Assembly: GCA_036426205.1 (NCBI GenBank)
Contig: CM071570.1
Location: 144,320,015 to 144,384,014, forward strand
DNA from: Ascaphus truei
Lineage: Eukaryota > Chordata > Amphibia > Anura > Ascaphidae
Length of the DNA: 64,000 bases
Direction: 5' to 3'
The notes below the pieces were generated by a model. That model was not told where the DNA came from. It made no database searches and saw nothing but the letters and a program-made list of their open reading frames with translations. The position numbers and the translations under genes are program-made. How positions within the stretch are numbered: position 1 is the stretch's first letter; the number at the start of each line of letters is the position of its first letter. This document shows positions 11,460 through 22,757 of this stretch, in pieces.

Positions 11460-12294
11460 TGTAACGCAGTGCTCACCACAGACAAGGCGGGACTGCGAGG
11501 CCAAGCTGGGGGTAGATATAAAAGCCACCCACAGCCACGAGGACGCGCCTGGAAAGTAGGATAGTCGAGGTAGCCAAGTCAGGATTGGAGAGGTAAGGAT
11601 AGTCGTAATACTTGCCAAGGTCTGGGTTGGAGAGTAGCGGAACGTTGCAGGTACTATAAGCCGTGGTCTGGATTGGAGAGTGGAGAGTAATCGAGGTACG
11701 TTGCAGAGGTCGGGGTTGGAGAGGTGCGGATCGTCGAGAGTAGCCGAGGTCAGGAGTAGAGAACAGCAGAGTCCAATAGAAAGCCAGGTTCAGGAAAGGA
11801 GAGCTAGGAACAACAAGAGCAAGACAAGACTTCGGAGGCAAGCAGCAGTGAACACTACGAAACATAGGTTTATGCTCAGCCAATGTGCCAGTGGCACAGC
11901 TGAGTATATAAAGGATAGGACAACCAATGAGATAGGAGGTAGTGTGGAGGTATTTCAGCAATTGTGACCATCATTGGCTGCTCCGCTGAGTGGGACAGGT
12001 GTGGGGAGGCACCTAGGTGGATTACTGATGGCTCGTCTCCTGTGTGTGCTGGTCGCGTGCATTCATGTGTCCGTTGCGCCTTGCAGACGGGGCGGTATGG
12101 GTGGAGGCCAGAGGCGAGCCGGAGCGGGTGGCATAAAGCTTCGCGCGGGTTGTGCACGCGTGCCCCGCATTGCGGCCAGTCCCAAGAGCAGAGAGAGGAG
12201 GACCGGCAGAAGGAGCAAGGGAACTGGGACCCCGGGTGCAGAGGAAGGTAAGCGGGTAGCGCACAGAGGGCGGCGTGACTCCCCGATCCTTACA
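11460..12294 (-). mobile_element. Solo Ty3/gypsy-type LTR (835 bp) inside the PLE
   Basis: The ends are TGTAACGC... and ...CCTTACA (TG/CA termini), flanked by a perfect 5 bp duplication GTTTG (11455-11459 and 12295-12299). Read on the minus strand it starts TGTAAGGATCGGGG and ends GAGCACTGCGTTACA, closely like the solo LTR at 58198-58979. It contains repeated GAGGT..GGTT-type units. No internal region remains, so it formed by LTR-LTR recombination. Confidence 0.9.
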
Positions 12295-13190
12295 GTTTGG
12301 TTAATATCCTTATAATCTCCGTCGACTGACTACTATAATGAGTGAAAAATGCAAACTCACTATGGTCCGTTACATCTGTTCCAGTGGTGTTATTATATTT
12401 GATCAGATCATATCGTGTTAATGCTTTTGATTTTTCATATGCATTTTCTATAGTCTACAACTTGTAGTTTTTATCCTTACATTTATTTTTCAAGGTCTCA
12501 GCTTACATAGTTACATAGTAGATGAGGTTGAAAAAAGATGTAGGTGCATCAAGTTCAACCTATGCTAAATTTAGACAACAGATACTTTAGCCTATATCTA
12601 TACTTATTTATTGATCCAGAGAAAGGCAAACAAAAAACCCCATTAAGGGGAAAAATTAATTTCTTCCTGACTCCAAGAATTGGCAATCGGATTAATCCCT
12701 GGATCAACACCCTTCCCATGTATACTTATTTGGTATATCCCTGTATACCTTTCCCATCTAAAAAGATGTCCAACCTTTTTATGAACAAATCTATTGTATC
12801 TGCCATCACAGTCTCCATGGGTAATGAATCCCACATTTTAACTGCCCTTACTGTAAAGAACCCTTTCCTTTGTTGCTGGTGAAATTTCCTTTCCTCCAAC
12901 CTTAAGGGATGGCCCCGAGTCCTTTGTACTACCCGTGGGATAAATAGTTCTTTTGAAAGCTCCTTGTATTGTCCCTGAATATATTTGTATATAGTTATCA
13001 TATCCCCTCTTAGACGCCTCTTTTCTAATGTAAATAAATCTAATTTAACCTGCCTCTCCTCATAAGTTAGAATGTCCATCCCCTTTATTAATTTTGTGGC
13101 TCTTCTCTGCACTTTCTCTAGTTCCATAATGTCTTTTCTTAGGATTGGTGCCCAAAATTGTACTCCATATTCAAGGTGTGGTCTTACTAA

Positions 13191-14001
13191 TTATGGATAG
13201 AAAAACCTCTTGTGGCGCTGAGGATAGGTGGCTGGAACAAGAGTCTTGTGCTGAGGTATCTGTTATATAAGCTCAGAAAGGGAGACAAGAGAAATACAAA
13301 CAACACAATAGTGTATTATCCTTTAGACAATATAAGACATGTGGATGGAAAATGAAGCAATTTATTAATTAAAACAATTGTGACTACAATTGAAATAAAA
13401 CATGAACTGTAAAATAAACAGTGGATGATCTTCTGTTAATAAAAGAGATAGGGGCTTCTCAGCATTTAAGCTGAGAGAAGCCTTGCTGCTCCACCAGAGG
13501 TAAAACCGAAATCCTACTCACCGTCCTGGAGTAGGACATGTGCATTGGTACGGGGTCTTTAGCCAGGGGTATCCGTCTGCTGTGGGGTGCCGGACGTCTG
13601 CTTAGAGCGTGCGGGGAGATCTCAGGAATACTCGTGCATTCAACAACACCGCGTGGATTTCGCGCGTCTCCTCCGCTGACGTCACCGCCGGATTAACTCA
13701 GCTACGGTGTCCCTGGATGACCAGAATACCTTCCTACGCGTTTCGAAACACTCGATCACGTGTTTCTTCGTCAGGGAATATAACAGATACCTCAGCACAA
13801 GACTCTTGTTCCAGCCACCTATCCTCAGCGCCACAAGAGGTTTTTCTATCCATATCTTGCATATCTGGTTGGAAGATCCCAGATTAACCCTCTACGGCAG
13901 CTCCAGGACTACCTACCCCCTAGGACTGTATCCCAGGTTTTGTTTCTCCTGTTTGTTTGCAATTGTTGCACTAGCGCTTGTATACACTTATTTTACACCT
14001 T
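13191..14001 (-). mobile_element. Non-coding PLE-type insertion with inverted arms and a hammerhead
   Basis: TGTGGTCTTACTAA at 13177-13190 recurs at 14002-14015, a 14 bp target duplication inside the LINE RT. The insertion has two perfect inverted arms of 75 bp (13192-13266 and 13779-13853, ATGGATAGAAAAACCTC... on the plus strand of the first). A hammerhead core lies at 13731-13778 (minus) next to the second arm. No ORF of size is present, so this is a terminal-repeat remnant or non-autonomous PLE. Confidence 0.8.
13731..13778 (-). ncRNA. Hammerhead ribozyme core, all conserved bases present
   Basis: On the minus strand: stem I TTCC (13778-13775), core CTGACGA (13774-13768), A, then a 7 bp stem II GAAACAC/GTGTTTC (13766-13760 with 13751-13745). 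The loop is about 8 nt. Core GAAA (13744-13741), CGCGTA, and stem I return strand GGAA (13734-13731) complete it. Stem III is only the ACGCGT palindrome, as in PLE hammerheads thought to work as dimers. This is the best-formed ribozyme in the window. Confidence 0.8.
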
Positions 14002-15966
14002 TGTGGTCTTACTAATGCTTTGTAAAGGGGCATAATTATATTTACTTCCCTTCCATCCATTGCCCGTTTGATGCAAGATAAGATCTTGTTTGCCTTTGCA
14101 GCTACTGCATGACATTGGGCACTATTGCTAAGCCTGCTATCTACAAGCACTCCTAAATCCTTCTCCATCAAGGATTCCACCAATATATCTCCATTTAATT
14201 TGTAAGTCGCCTTTTTATTCTTGCATCCCAAATGCATAACCTTACATTTATCTGTATTAAACCTCATCTGCCATTTACCTGCCCACGTTTCCAGTCTCTC
14301 CAAGTCCTTCTGAAGAGAAATTACATCCTGCTCTGATTCTATTACCTTACACAATTTAGTAACATCAGCAAAGATGGAGACTTTGCTCTCGATCCCAACC
14401 TCAAGGTCATTAATAAACAGGTTAAAAAGCAGGGGTCCCAGTACCGATCCCTGAGGTACTCCACTCACGACTTTAGCCCAACCTGAAAAAGTTCCATTTA
14501 TGACAACTCTCTGTTGTCTGTCCTTTAACCAGTTTTCAATCCAGGTGCATATATTATTACTGAGTCCAACTTTCTTTATTTTGTACACCAACCTCTTGTG
14601 TGAAACCGTATCAAAAGCCTTTGCAAAATCTAAGTAGACCACATCAACTGCATTACCCTGGTCTAAATTCCTACTTACCTCCTCAAAGAAACAAATAAGG
14701 TTAGTTTGGCAAGATCTATCCTTCATAAATCCATGCTGACTATTACTAATAATTTTGTTTTCCATTAGGTATTCCTGAATATTATCCCGTATTAAACCTT
14801 CAAGTAGTTTCCCTACTATTGAAGTCAGGCTTACAGGTCTGTAATTTCCCGGTTGTGATCTAGCTCCCTTTTTAAATATAGGCACCACATCTGCTTTACG
14901 CCAATCTTGTGGTACTGAGCCTGTGGAAATTGAGTCCTTGAATATTAAATATAATGGTTTGGCTATTACTGAGTTTAACTCCTTGAGAACTCTTGGAAGT
15001 ATGCCATCGGGGCCAGGTGCCTTATTTACTTTAATTTTTTCAAGTCGCTTATGAACTTCTTCCTCAGTTAACCAATTGTTCATTAATATGGAGGTTGTGG
15101 CTTCCTCCTACGGCACTACTATTGAACTTGATTCTTCCCTAGTAAACACAGAGGCAAAGAATTTGTTTAATACGCTCATCTTTTTCCTTATCTCCAATAA
15201 TCTGCCTACCCATCTCACACTGAAAGGGTCCTATATTTTCTTTTCTCATTTTTTTGTTATTAAGGTACTTAAAGAACTTTTTAGGGTTGACCTTACTTTC
15301 TATTGCAATCCTTTTTTCATTACCCACTTTTGCTAATTTGATTGCCCTTTTGCAATTTTTGTTACAGCTTGTTGTTCAAATACGTCCATATTTTAACAGT
15401 TTCGTCTCAAACAACGAAACTGTCCATACGGAACATTACTAAGCCACATAGTATGATGGTTACTATTGGCTAGTATGTAATTGTTCCTCTCTACTGTTTT
15501 ATTGAACGTCTTTGTTTCAATTTTCCTTGGTCTATGTAAATGACGAGATCTAAGAACTCCAAATGTTCTTTTCTATAAACGTTATGAACACCAAATTAAG
15601 AGGATTTTGGTTGAGATCAATCAAAAAGGCATCCAGAGATTCCACATTCCCCTTCCAAACAAAAAGGATATCATCTATATAGCGCTGGTACAGAACCAGG
15701 CCTGCCCAAGGTCTGCTCTTGACCATATATACTGGTCTTCCCTATAGCCCAAAAGAAGATTGGCATACCCAGGGGAAAACCTGCGTCCCATCGCTGTAAC
15801 CTTAGTATGTAAAAAAACAAAAACTTGCTGTCAAAAAGAAAGTTGTGGGTTAAAATAAACTGAATATACTCCAAAAGAAAATCTATTTGCAAAATTTCCA
15901 AATCGCCATAGTTCTCCAGAAATTATTTCACTGATTTGCAGCCATCATCATGCTCAATCACAGTAT

Positions 15967-16545
15967 ACCACAGAGAAGCCCAATGGTACATCCAAGATGA
16001 CCTAAATACACAGTAAAATACATATATATTCTCTGGAAATAGGGTCATTTAGTTTAACCCTTTGGCCAAAGCGTTGTAAACTTGCGAGCCACGTCAAGGC
16101 AGACACCTGTTCGCAAGGCCTAACACTACCAGATAAAATACTAATATACCTCTATTAGGAGGGAGAAAGACCACAGTGGGTCTATATCCAGCAGAATGAG
16201 GCACTTGCAAACTAGGGAAGTGGGGAGGCGCGGGCTTAAACCCTCGGAAGGAGGAGCCACTAACCTCCACCAGCTGGAACAGCTGAGAATGGGTTAACAA
16301 AACACAGAACCCCAGCAAGCTCTTTTTGGGAACCCCTGAGCGCCCACAAAATATATATATGTATATGTGTCAAAATGGAGTGCTATTGAGCGTGGCATAT
16401 GTATACAACAGACGACAGAGAAGCCCAATGATACATCCAACATGACAGAAATACACAGTAAAATACTTATATATTCTCTTGAAATAGGGTCATTTAGTTT
16501 AACCCTTTGGCCAAAGCGTTGTAATTAGAACAGAAATACCCGGCG
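15967..16545. repeat. PLE 5'-region repeat, two partial copies
   Basis: 15967-16100 and 16370-16535 share CAGAGAAGCCCAATG.TACATCC, AAATACACAGTAAAATAC and GGTCATTTAGTTTAACCC. Related copies form the palindrome at 40927-41443. The position just upstream of the PLE RT piece suggests 5' PLE sequence. Confidence 0.55.
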
Positions 16546-16796
16546 CTACCTGTAGATAATTAAAAGTTGGATAAGGGTGTAATAACAACCTTGGTAGTGG
16601 GCAAAGTTTCCCTCTGTTTCTTTTCCTCCTGTGACTCTAACGACCCCAAAGGAGGATCTACCCAGGATCCTTCAAAATAAATGAGACAGGAGAAGGGGAT
16701 GGGGGAGCACTGGTGGAATAATAGAGTATGGTACAGTCTGATTCAGGTGTGTATGACTCTGAAGTGCTAAAGTGGATGTTTTTAAATCTAAAATAG

Positions 16797-17235
16797 TTTT
16801 AAACACTCACACGGCCTTGTGCAAATGCTTGTGCATCAAGGTATCTTTACGTCCTCACTTCTTTTCCTTGTGGATTCGATCTCCGCCTCTCGTCTGAGCT
16901 CTTCCTTTCTTTCTTTATTGGTGTGATGTCACCTTCTTTGTCTTGTAGGTTCGGTCTCCGCCTCTCGTCCGTGCTTTTTCTCTCCTTTTTCTTATGTGTG
17001 GTGTCACCCTCGGAATAAATGCATATAAATAGGCACAAAATATGAACAAAACAAGAACAAAATGTACAAGGGAACAATATAACCAGAGGTTATAATCTTT
17101 AAAATTAAGATATTTTAACAAACACTCACACGGGCATGTGTAGGTGCGCTCTAAGGGGTGGTATCTTTGGGCTCCCAGGGGTAGTCCCACTGCTCCAAAT
17201 TGCAAAACTTGACTAAGTGGCAAGTAGTAGGGGTT
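16797..17235 (-). repeat. Stem-loop repeat family, inverted copy
   Basis: The reverse complement carries GATACC...TTGCACAAGGCCGTGTGAGTG near 16805-16850 and a second module GATACC...CACATGCCCGTGTGAGTG near 17115-17165. Between them lies CCGAGGG and AAG-rich sequence, including an internal duplication of GACGAGAGGCGGAGA.CGAA. Order and content match the array at 3460-4275. Confidence 0.7.
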
Positions 17236-17776
17236 GTTTTTAGTGCAGGTTTACCAGCCGTTTTATAGGCTTGTTGAAGCCGTTTTTTATAATTAAATTT
17301 GTGACCCCCTTTGTTTGCTATTGTTCAAATCCTTGTCTGGGGGCTCGTGGAGTTCGGGGGATTCTGGGAATCACGAAATCCCAAGAGACAAAGGAAGCAC
17401 CCAGGAGATTCGTGGTGTATAAGAACGGAAAGGGAATAAAGCACAGATTGTCTCCACTGTATCCTGAAAGAAACACTCCTGTAAGTGTATTCAGTCCACA
17501 CTGGGGAAGTTGTTAGTAAGGGGTTAACATCCAACATCAGTAGTACTGCGCAATGGTGTACCCTTGTATCAATTTCAGGTGTATTGAAGAGCTGCAGCAG
17601 TGAAGAAAAACTACAGCAATCCACTTCAAGTTTTGGACTTTGAGACACTCTTTAAAGACTGGACTGTTTTCAAAAGGACACAGTGACTCTTTAAGCGCCA
17701 GGTATCCTCCGTTTATACTAATGCCGGGTCTATTTATGTGGCTACTAATGCCTGAATAATGCCTGAAAATCTGGTA

Positions 17777-18032
17777 TACTAGAACAGGGGTCTCCAAACC
17801 AGTCCTCAAGAGCCGCACACAGGTACTAGAACAGGGGTCTCCAAACCAGTCCTCAAGAGCCGCACACAGGCCGGCTTTTATGAATATCCCTGTTTCAGCA
17901 CAGGTGACTCAATCAGTGCCTCAGTGCTTGACTGGGCCACTAATTGAGCCACCTGTGCTGAAACAGGGATATCCATAAAAGCTGGCCTGTGTGCGGCTCT
18001 TGATTACTGGTTTGGAGACCCCTGTACTAGAA
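17777..18032. mobile_element. hAT-type foldback MITE with a duplicated left end
   Basis: The MITE runs from CAGGGGTCTCC at 17832 to GGAGACCCCTG at 18024 and folds along its whole length. The 8 bp duplication TACTAGAA flanks it (17824-17831 and 18025-18032), as for hAT elements. A further 47 bp copy of duplication plus terminus (17777-17823) precedes it in tandem, so TACTAGAA occurs three times. Confidence 0.88.
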
Positions 18033-19321
18033 CATCCTCTTTTATGAGAGGTGACCAGAATGAGTGAGTGGTGAAGTCATAAACTTTGGAGTCTAAATCA
18101 ATGGCCCAATGATTACTGTAGGCCCTTGATGGAGGAGTTTTCCCTGTCAGACTGACGCTCGCCATTTGCATCTCACTCCATTTTCCTCTTTCACCAGAGG
18201 CATGACCTGGAGACTTTTTCAGAGGGCCAGTTTACCTTGGCAGAAAATGAGGAAGAACAGCTACAGGCTCCCTGTCTGAGGGGGAACATTCTTATACTTG
18301 TACCGTATACAGAAATGGCACAAAGTGGCTCTTATGAGTCTTATTCCGGCTATGTACTTATGCAATTTTATCCCTTGAAGATTTTTTCATTTCTATCCCC
18401 AAGCAGGGAAAATTGTCCCATTTTCCTGTGTAATTTCTCCTTCAAACGAGGTTTACAGGACATCTTTTTTCTCTTTTTAATAGCTGAGCTCCCTCCTCAG
18501 ATTCAGAAGAAAAAGAAGAGCTTAAAGGCCTTCTAATACTTGATTTTTTTTTATGTTTCTAAGAAATTGCTCCCACAGATTCAGAAAAATCAGAAGAGAA
18601 ATGTGTTTTTGGTCTCGTTTTGCAAGAGGAAATTGAGAAATTCCCTGGCAAAAATTGCATAGAATTAATGGAAGTTACTGATTGCTTCCTCCATTTCTTT
18701 CTGCTGAGGAAAAATAGTGCGCCTTCTAGTCACGCAACTAGCAATTTTTTTTGCATAGCCTACTTTCTTCCAGAGGCTTAATTTTAAGTGTCAAGCCTCC
18801 AAAAGAACAAAAGCTTCATGCTTATGTTTTTAGTGTCCCTAGTTGGACAGTGAGGGTGACAGTTTTACTGATGGTTTATGTTGTACATAACGCTGTAAAG
18901 TGAGAATTGGACTACAGTTGTCTGTGTTGATATATAGTTAATATAAGCTGGTCCCATGACCGAGACAGCAAATTGAAATCCTTTTCCTGATTAGATCCAA
19001 GTTTTGCCCCTTCTACTGGTTTTCAAATGCCTGCGGAGGGAAAAAAGAAATAAAGCAACTATTTCTGTAAACGGAATTTCAGTGAAGAGATAATGGAGTT
19101 GCTAAGCAACCAAGAGTGCTGCAGATTTGGTCCAAATGCCTAATACTGCACGCAGAATGCTAATCACTGCTCAGTTTATGTAGGATTTATGCAACAGGTT
19201 ATCCATGGGATATTGTTCTCAAACAGAACCATAATGTCAGGAGATTGCACATAGCATGTGTCATCTTTGCTAAAGAGGATTATTCATCTCCTACTTTCTA
19301 TACATGAGGGAACAGCCCTAG
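18033..19321. other. Unassigned sequence, nothing recognised
   Basis: No repeat ends, domains or RNA signals that I can support. The ORF at 18237-18536 has no recognisable motif. Confidence 0.5.
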
Positions 19322-20790
19322 TACTCTGTATTGTATTGTATTGTATGTCTTTATTTATATAGCGCCATAAATGTACATACAGTAGCGCTTCACAGTATTA
19401 ATACATATCATATAAATAACAAATAATATAAATAACAGATCATGGGAATAAGTGCTTCAGACTTAAAAGTAACATTAAGGAAGAGGAGTCCCTGCTCCGA
19501 GGAGCTTACAATCTAATTGGTATGTAGGAGGAACGTACAGAGATAGTAGGAGGGAATTCTAGTAAGTGCGTCTGCAGGGGGGCAAGCTTTATGTATCATG
19601 TGTCCATGATTATCCAGTGCTATTCATATGCTTCTTTAAGCAGATGTGTCTTAAGGTGGGTCTTAAAGGTGGATAGAGAGGGTGCTTGTCGGGTATTGAG
19701 GGGAAGGGCATTCCAGTGGTGTGGGGCAGAAAGTGAGAAAGGTTTAAGGCGGGAGAGAGCTTTAGATACAAAGGGAGTAGAAAGAAGACATCCTTGAGAA
19801 GAACGCAAGAGTCTGGATGGTGCATAGCGAGAAATTAGGGCTGAGATGTAAGGAGGGGCAGAAAAATGTAAAGCTTTAAAAGTGAGGAGGAGAATTGAGT
19901 GTGAGATACAGGATTTGATCGGAAGCCAGGAGAGGGATTTCAGGAGGGGAGATGCGGAGACAGATTTAGGAAAGAGTAGAGTGATTCTGGCAGCAGCGTT
20001 TAGGATAGATTGTAGGGGAGACAGGTGAGAGGCAGGAAGGCCGGACAGCAGGAGGTTGCAGTAATCGAGACGTGAGAGAATGAGGGCCTGAGTCAGAGTT
20101 TTAGCAGTCGAGGTAGAAGTAACAGAGGAAAGGGCGTATCTTTGTGATATTGCGGAGGAAAAAGCGACAAGTTTTAGAAACGTTTTGAATATGAGAGGAG
20201 AATGAGAGAGAGGAATCAAGTGTAACCCCTAGGCAGCGTGCTTGGGCTACTGGGTGAATGATCGTATTTCCAATAGCAATGTGGAAGGAGGTAGTTAGGG
20301 CCATTTTTGGGAGGAAGTATAAGGAGCTCTGTTTTTGCCATGTTAAGTTTCAGTCGGCGGATGGCCATACAGGATGATATTCCAGAGAGGCATTCAGAAA
20401 CTTTGGTCTGTATAGCAGGTGTAAGGTCAGGGGTTGAAAGGTAAATTTGTGTGTCGTCAGCATAGAGGTGATATTTAAACCCAAAAGATGTGATTAGGTC
20501 ACCTAGAGAGAGTGTGTTACGAGAAAAGAGAAGGGGTCCCAGGACAGAGCCCTGGGGTACCCCCACAGAGAGATCAATAGAGGAGGAGGAGGTGTTAGCC
20601 AAAGAGACACTGAAAGTACGATGGGAGAGGTAAGAGGAGATCCAGGATAGAGCTTTGTTCTGAATACCAAGCGTATGGAGAATGTGAAGGAGAAGAGGGT
20701 GGTGCACGATGTCAAATGCTGCAGAGAGGTCGAGTAATATGAGCAAAGTGTAATGACCTCTGTCTTTGGCATACTGTAAAAAGTGACCAG
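19322..20790 (-). mobile_element. L2-type LINE, 5'-truncated
   Basis: Minus-strand element whose 3' end is a short-repeat tail (TTGTA units at 19328-19350 on the plus strand), preceded by the GCGCTATATAAATAAA-type L2 3' end. The coding part reaches to about 20790, where similarity ends. Confidence 0.88.
19620..20746 (-). pseudogene. L2 reverse transcriptase fragment
   Basis: 20746-20216 encodes [26 protein letters not shown] and the catalytic YADDTQIY. After frameshifts near 20220-20310 the frame 20219-19620 gives the C-terminal domain, with LILSRLDYCNLLLSGLP and a C-terminus ending KTHLLKEAYE. Palm residues are intact but at least one frameshift separates palm from C-terminus. The upstream fingers and endonuclease are missing. 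L2 proteins copy their RNA at a nicked target. Confidence 0.9.
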
Positions 20791-21435
20791 GCCCACTGGA
20801 GTATACAGTACATAATACTATTTAGATGCCTTTTGTAGTGTCAAAATGTTGTTTTATGTTGCAATCGTGTAGACATAGTCTGGCTCTTCACAGAGTCTGC
20901 TGAGAGGAATAAATAAAAGATTTGTTTAGTAGCAAAATAACCACAAGATTTCAGTTGACTTATTATTACATGTAATAGAAAAATTCTGGTACAAAGCTGG
21001 AGATAATACTTTAGATTTTGTCACAGAAGTTGGCATCATTTTTCATTCAAGGCTTGCAGTTCCAAGCAGTGAAGGTAACAATGGAAGACAATTTTACTGT
21101 ACAATGCTTGTGCACCTTTCTCTTCATCCCTATTCCCATACACTAAATAAGTGCTGGGCAAGCCCACGCCTTGAGGACTATCAACAGGCCAGGTTATCAA
21201 GCTTTCTCTAATTAACGCATCCTCTACCAATTAATTCAGCTCTAATTATGACTATGGAAAGTTGCTCGGGTAGATATTAATCTGAAAAGCTGCCCTGTTT
21301 GTGGCCCTTGAGCTGCACTAAACAGATCTTGCCTGTAATCACAATTTTAAAATGCTCCATGTCCCTCAATAGCATCATTTCTTAGAGGAAATATGAATGG
21401 TATATTTACTTGTGCTATTTATGAGGATTTGGCCT

Positions 21436-21665
21436 GAAAGGGTTGCTCAGTGGTAATGCTACTAACCTTTGAAACAGATGAACCCACAGTGTCAGCTCTC
21501 TTTGTGACCTTGTGCAAGTGACCTTATCTCTGTGTGCTATAGAGATTAAAAAAGTACATGTAAGCTCCGCAAGTTAGGGATATATTGTGCCTGCAAAATG
21601 ATGTGCACATTGCTGCATACACTGTCAATGCTATATAAGAAAAAATACCATTATTATTATTATTT
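21436..21665 (+). mobile_element. MIR-like tRNA-derived SINE with L2-type tail
   Basis: An A-box-like GTTGCTCAGTGGTAATGC near 21441-21458, a core with CTTTGTGACCTTGTGCAAG, and a 3' part ending CAATGCTATATAAG plus (ATT)n follow the MIR layout: tRNA head, CORE, L2 tail. L2 reverse transcriptase from elements like the one at 19322-20790 would mobilise such SINEs. Confidence 0.7.
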
Positions 21666-22757
21666 ACATGCTGTATATACGAATAAATTATTTTTACTAA
21701 GACATTGGTGTTAGAAAGAGAACAACTGCTGTTTTACTGTAGTTTACAGCCACGTCCTGGCATATTAAATCAAGGCCACAATTTTACAACGAGGGAATAG
21801 GCATAATTAAATCTGATTACTTAAATAAACATTTTTCACCAAGTGCTCTGGAGTGCCAGATATTAATATTTTTTGTGTATATTAAATCAATGCCACAGTT
21901 TTACAATGAAGGAATTATGCATGCTAAAAATCTCCAGTCTTGATAATTTTGCAGACATCATTTTATACAGTAGATCAAAATCTCACGTTACTTTCTTGAG
22001 GCAGAAAGTTGGATTTATCACAGTCATTTTTATTTATAAACAGGCTGAGTTTCCTCTCCACTTAAAAAGTTAATTTTCTAATCTTAAAGAAATTACATCT
22101 CCCTTCCATGTTGAATGATTAGTTATAATAAGTAACTTTTCAGTATTTGTGTAGAGAGATAATTTTGGAATCATTTTTTTTTCTTCTTAATAATGCTACC
22201 GAAAAATATCAGCAATTATGTAATGACTTCAGAAATTACATTTAGGTTAAATGAAGAGAAATCATTCTTTTTGTATTGTGTCTCTCTAATTTATATGTAA
22301 TTACCAGTTATAAAAGAATATTCCTGGTATGCATAATGACAATCTATTGTCCTTGTGTAAAATATCAAGGTGTTTCCATTCAAGGTTTGTTCTTTTCAGC
22401 TTATTTCTGGCTGGTTGGGGAGACAGAAGCAGCTGTTTTATGACATGGTTTGCAATTTTATTCCTCACTGTTGAACATATTTATTTGAAAGCCAGCTGGC
22501 TATATTCCTATTATGTCAAACCCAGGCCATGAAAAGGGGAATTATGGGAAATGCAGTAGAAAACCTACTAATAAAGAAGAAAGTGGTCCTTGAACCACAA
22601 ACATGACATTTTCCCCAGAGGTTTCTAAATAAACTACCCAGTATTACCAAAATGCAAAGCATATCACATTTTAGGCATGGTAATATTTTCAATAATTAAT
22701 TGTATATTGTTGTGTTTAATGCATATAAGGTTATTGATAATGTTTGGTACTTGTTTG
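21666..22757. other. AT-rich sequence, nothing recognised
   Basis: Only short, motif-free ORFs. Low CpG. Confidence 0.5.

Larger units (their letters stand above)
12726..15340 (-). pseudogene. CR1/Rex1-type reverse transcriptase, broken in three ways
   Basis: The main block 15083-14002 shows [55 protein letters not shown] and the catalytic box as FADVTKL. The second Asp of FADD is changed to Val, which should abolish catalysis. It reaches ALVRP and is then cut by the 13191-14001 insertion. The C-terminal block resumes at about 13176 and runs to 12726 (ELEKVQRRATKLIKGM ... FFTVRAVKMWDSLP), the usual CR1-group C-terminus. Upstream, 15327-15139 is the preceding region (AIESKVNPKKFFKYL) in another frame. 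The N-terminal endonuclease is absent, as in most 5'-truncated copies. Confidence 0.9.
12505..15370 (-). mobile_element. CR1/Rex1-type LINE inserted in the PLE
   Basis: The minus-strand 3' end is at 12505-12520 and carries the 8 nt tail repeat ACTATGTA twice, typical of CR1-group LINEs. The 5' truncation is at about 15370. CAGCTT at 12499-12504 is repeated at 15365-15370, a 6 bp target duplication in the PLE reading frame. The 3' UTR at 12520-12720 resembles the abundant anuran repeat containing GAGGTTGAAAAAAGA. The element is interrupted at 13191-14001 by another insertion. Confidence 0.88.
11072..15985 (-). pseudogene. Penelope-like element ORF (RT + GIY-YIG), split by nested insertions
   Basis: Three minus-strand pieces form one PLE protein. 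Piece 1, about 15985-15371, holds RT motifs: an EHDDG box, GRRFSPGYANLLLGY, and a DDILFVW box about 60 residues later. It then holds the PYGQF region ending near FEQQA. Piece 2, 12504-12300, continues with a FEQQA-ETLKNK join. Piece 3, 11459-11072, has the linker and the GIY-YIG box VVYLLICPCNKYYVGQT, ending prematurely. Removing 12505-15370 and 11460-12294, with one duplication copy each, puts the pieces back in register. Stops and frameshifts inside the pieces show the copy is old. PLE proteins prime reverse transcription at chromosomal nicks. Confidence 0.85.

Noticed and set aside
18237..18536. 99-codon ORF as a host gene
   Set aside because: No motif, no start context, no exon neighbours.
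21441..21520. A tRNA gene
   Set aside because: The A-box-like sequence belongs to a MIR-like SINE; no full cloverleaf can be drawn.
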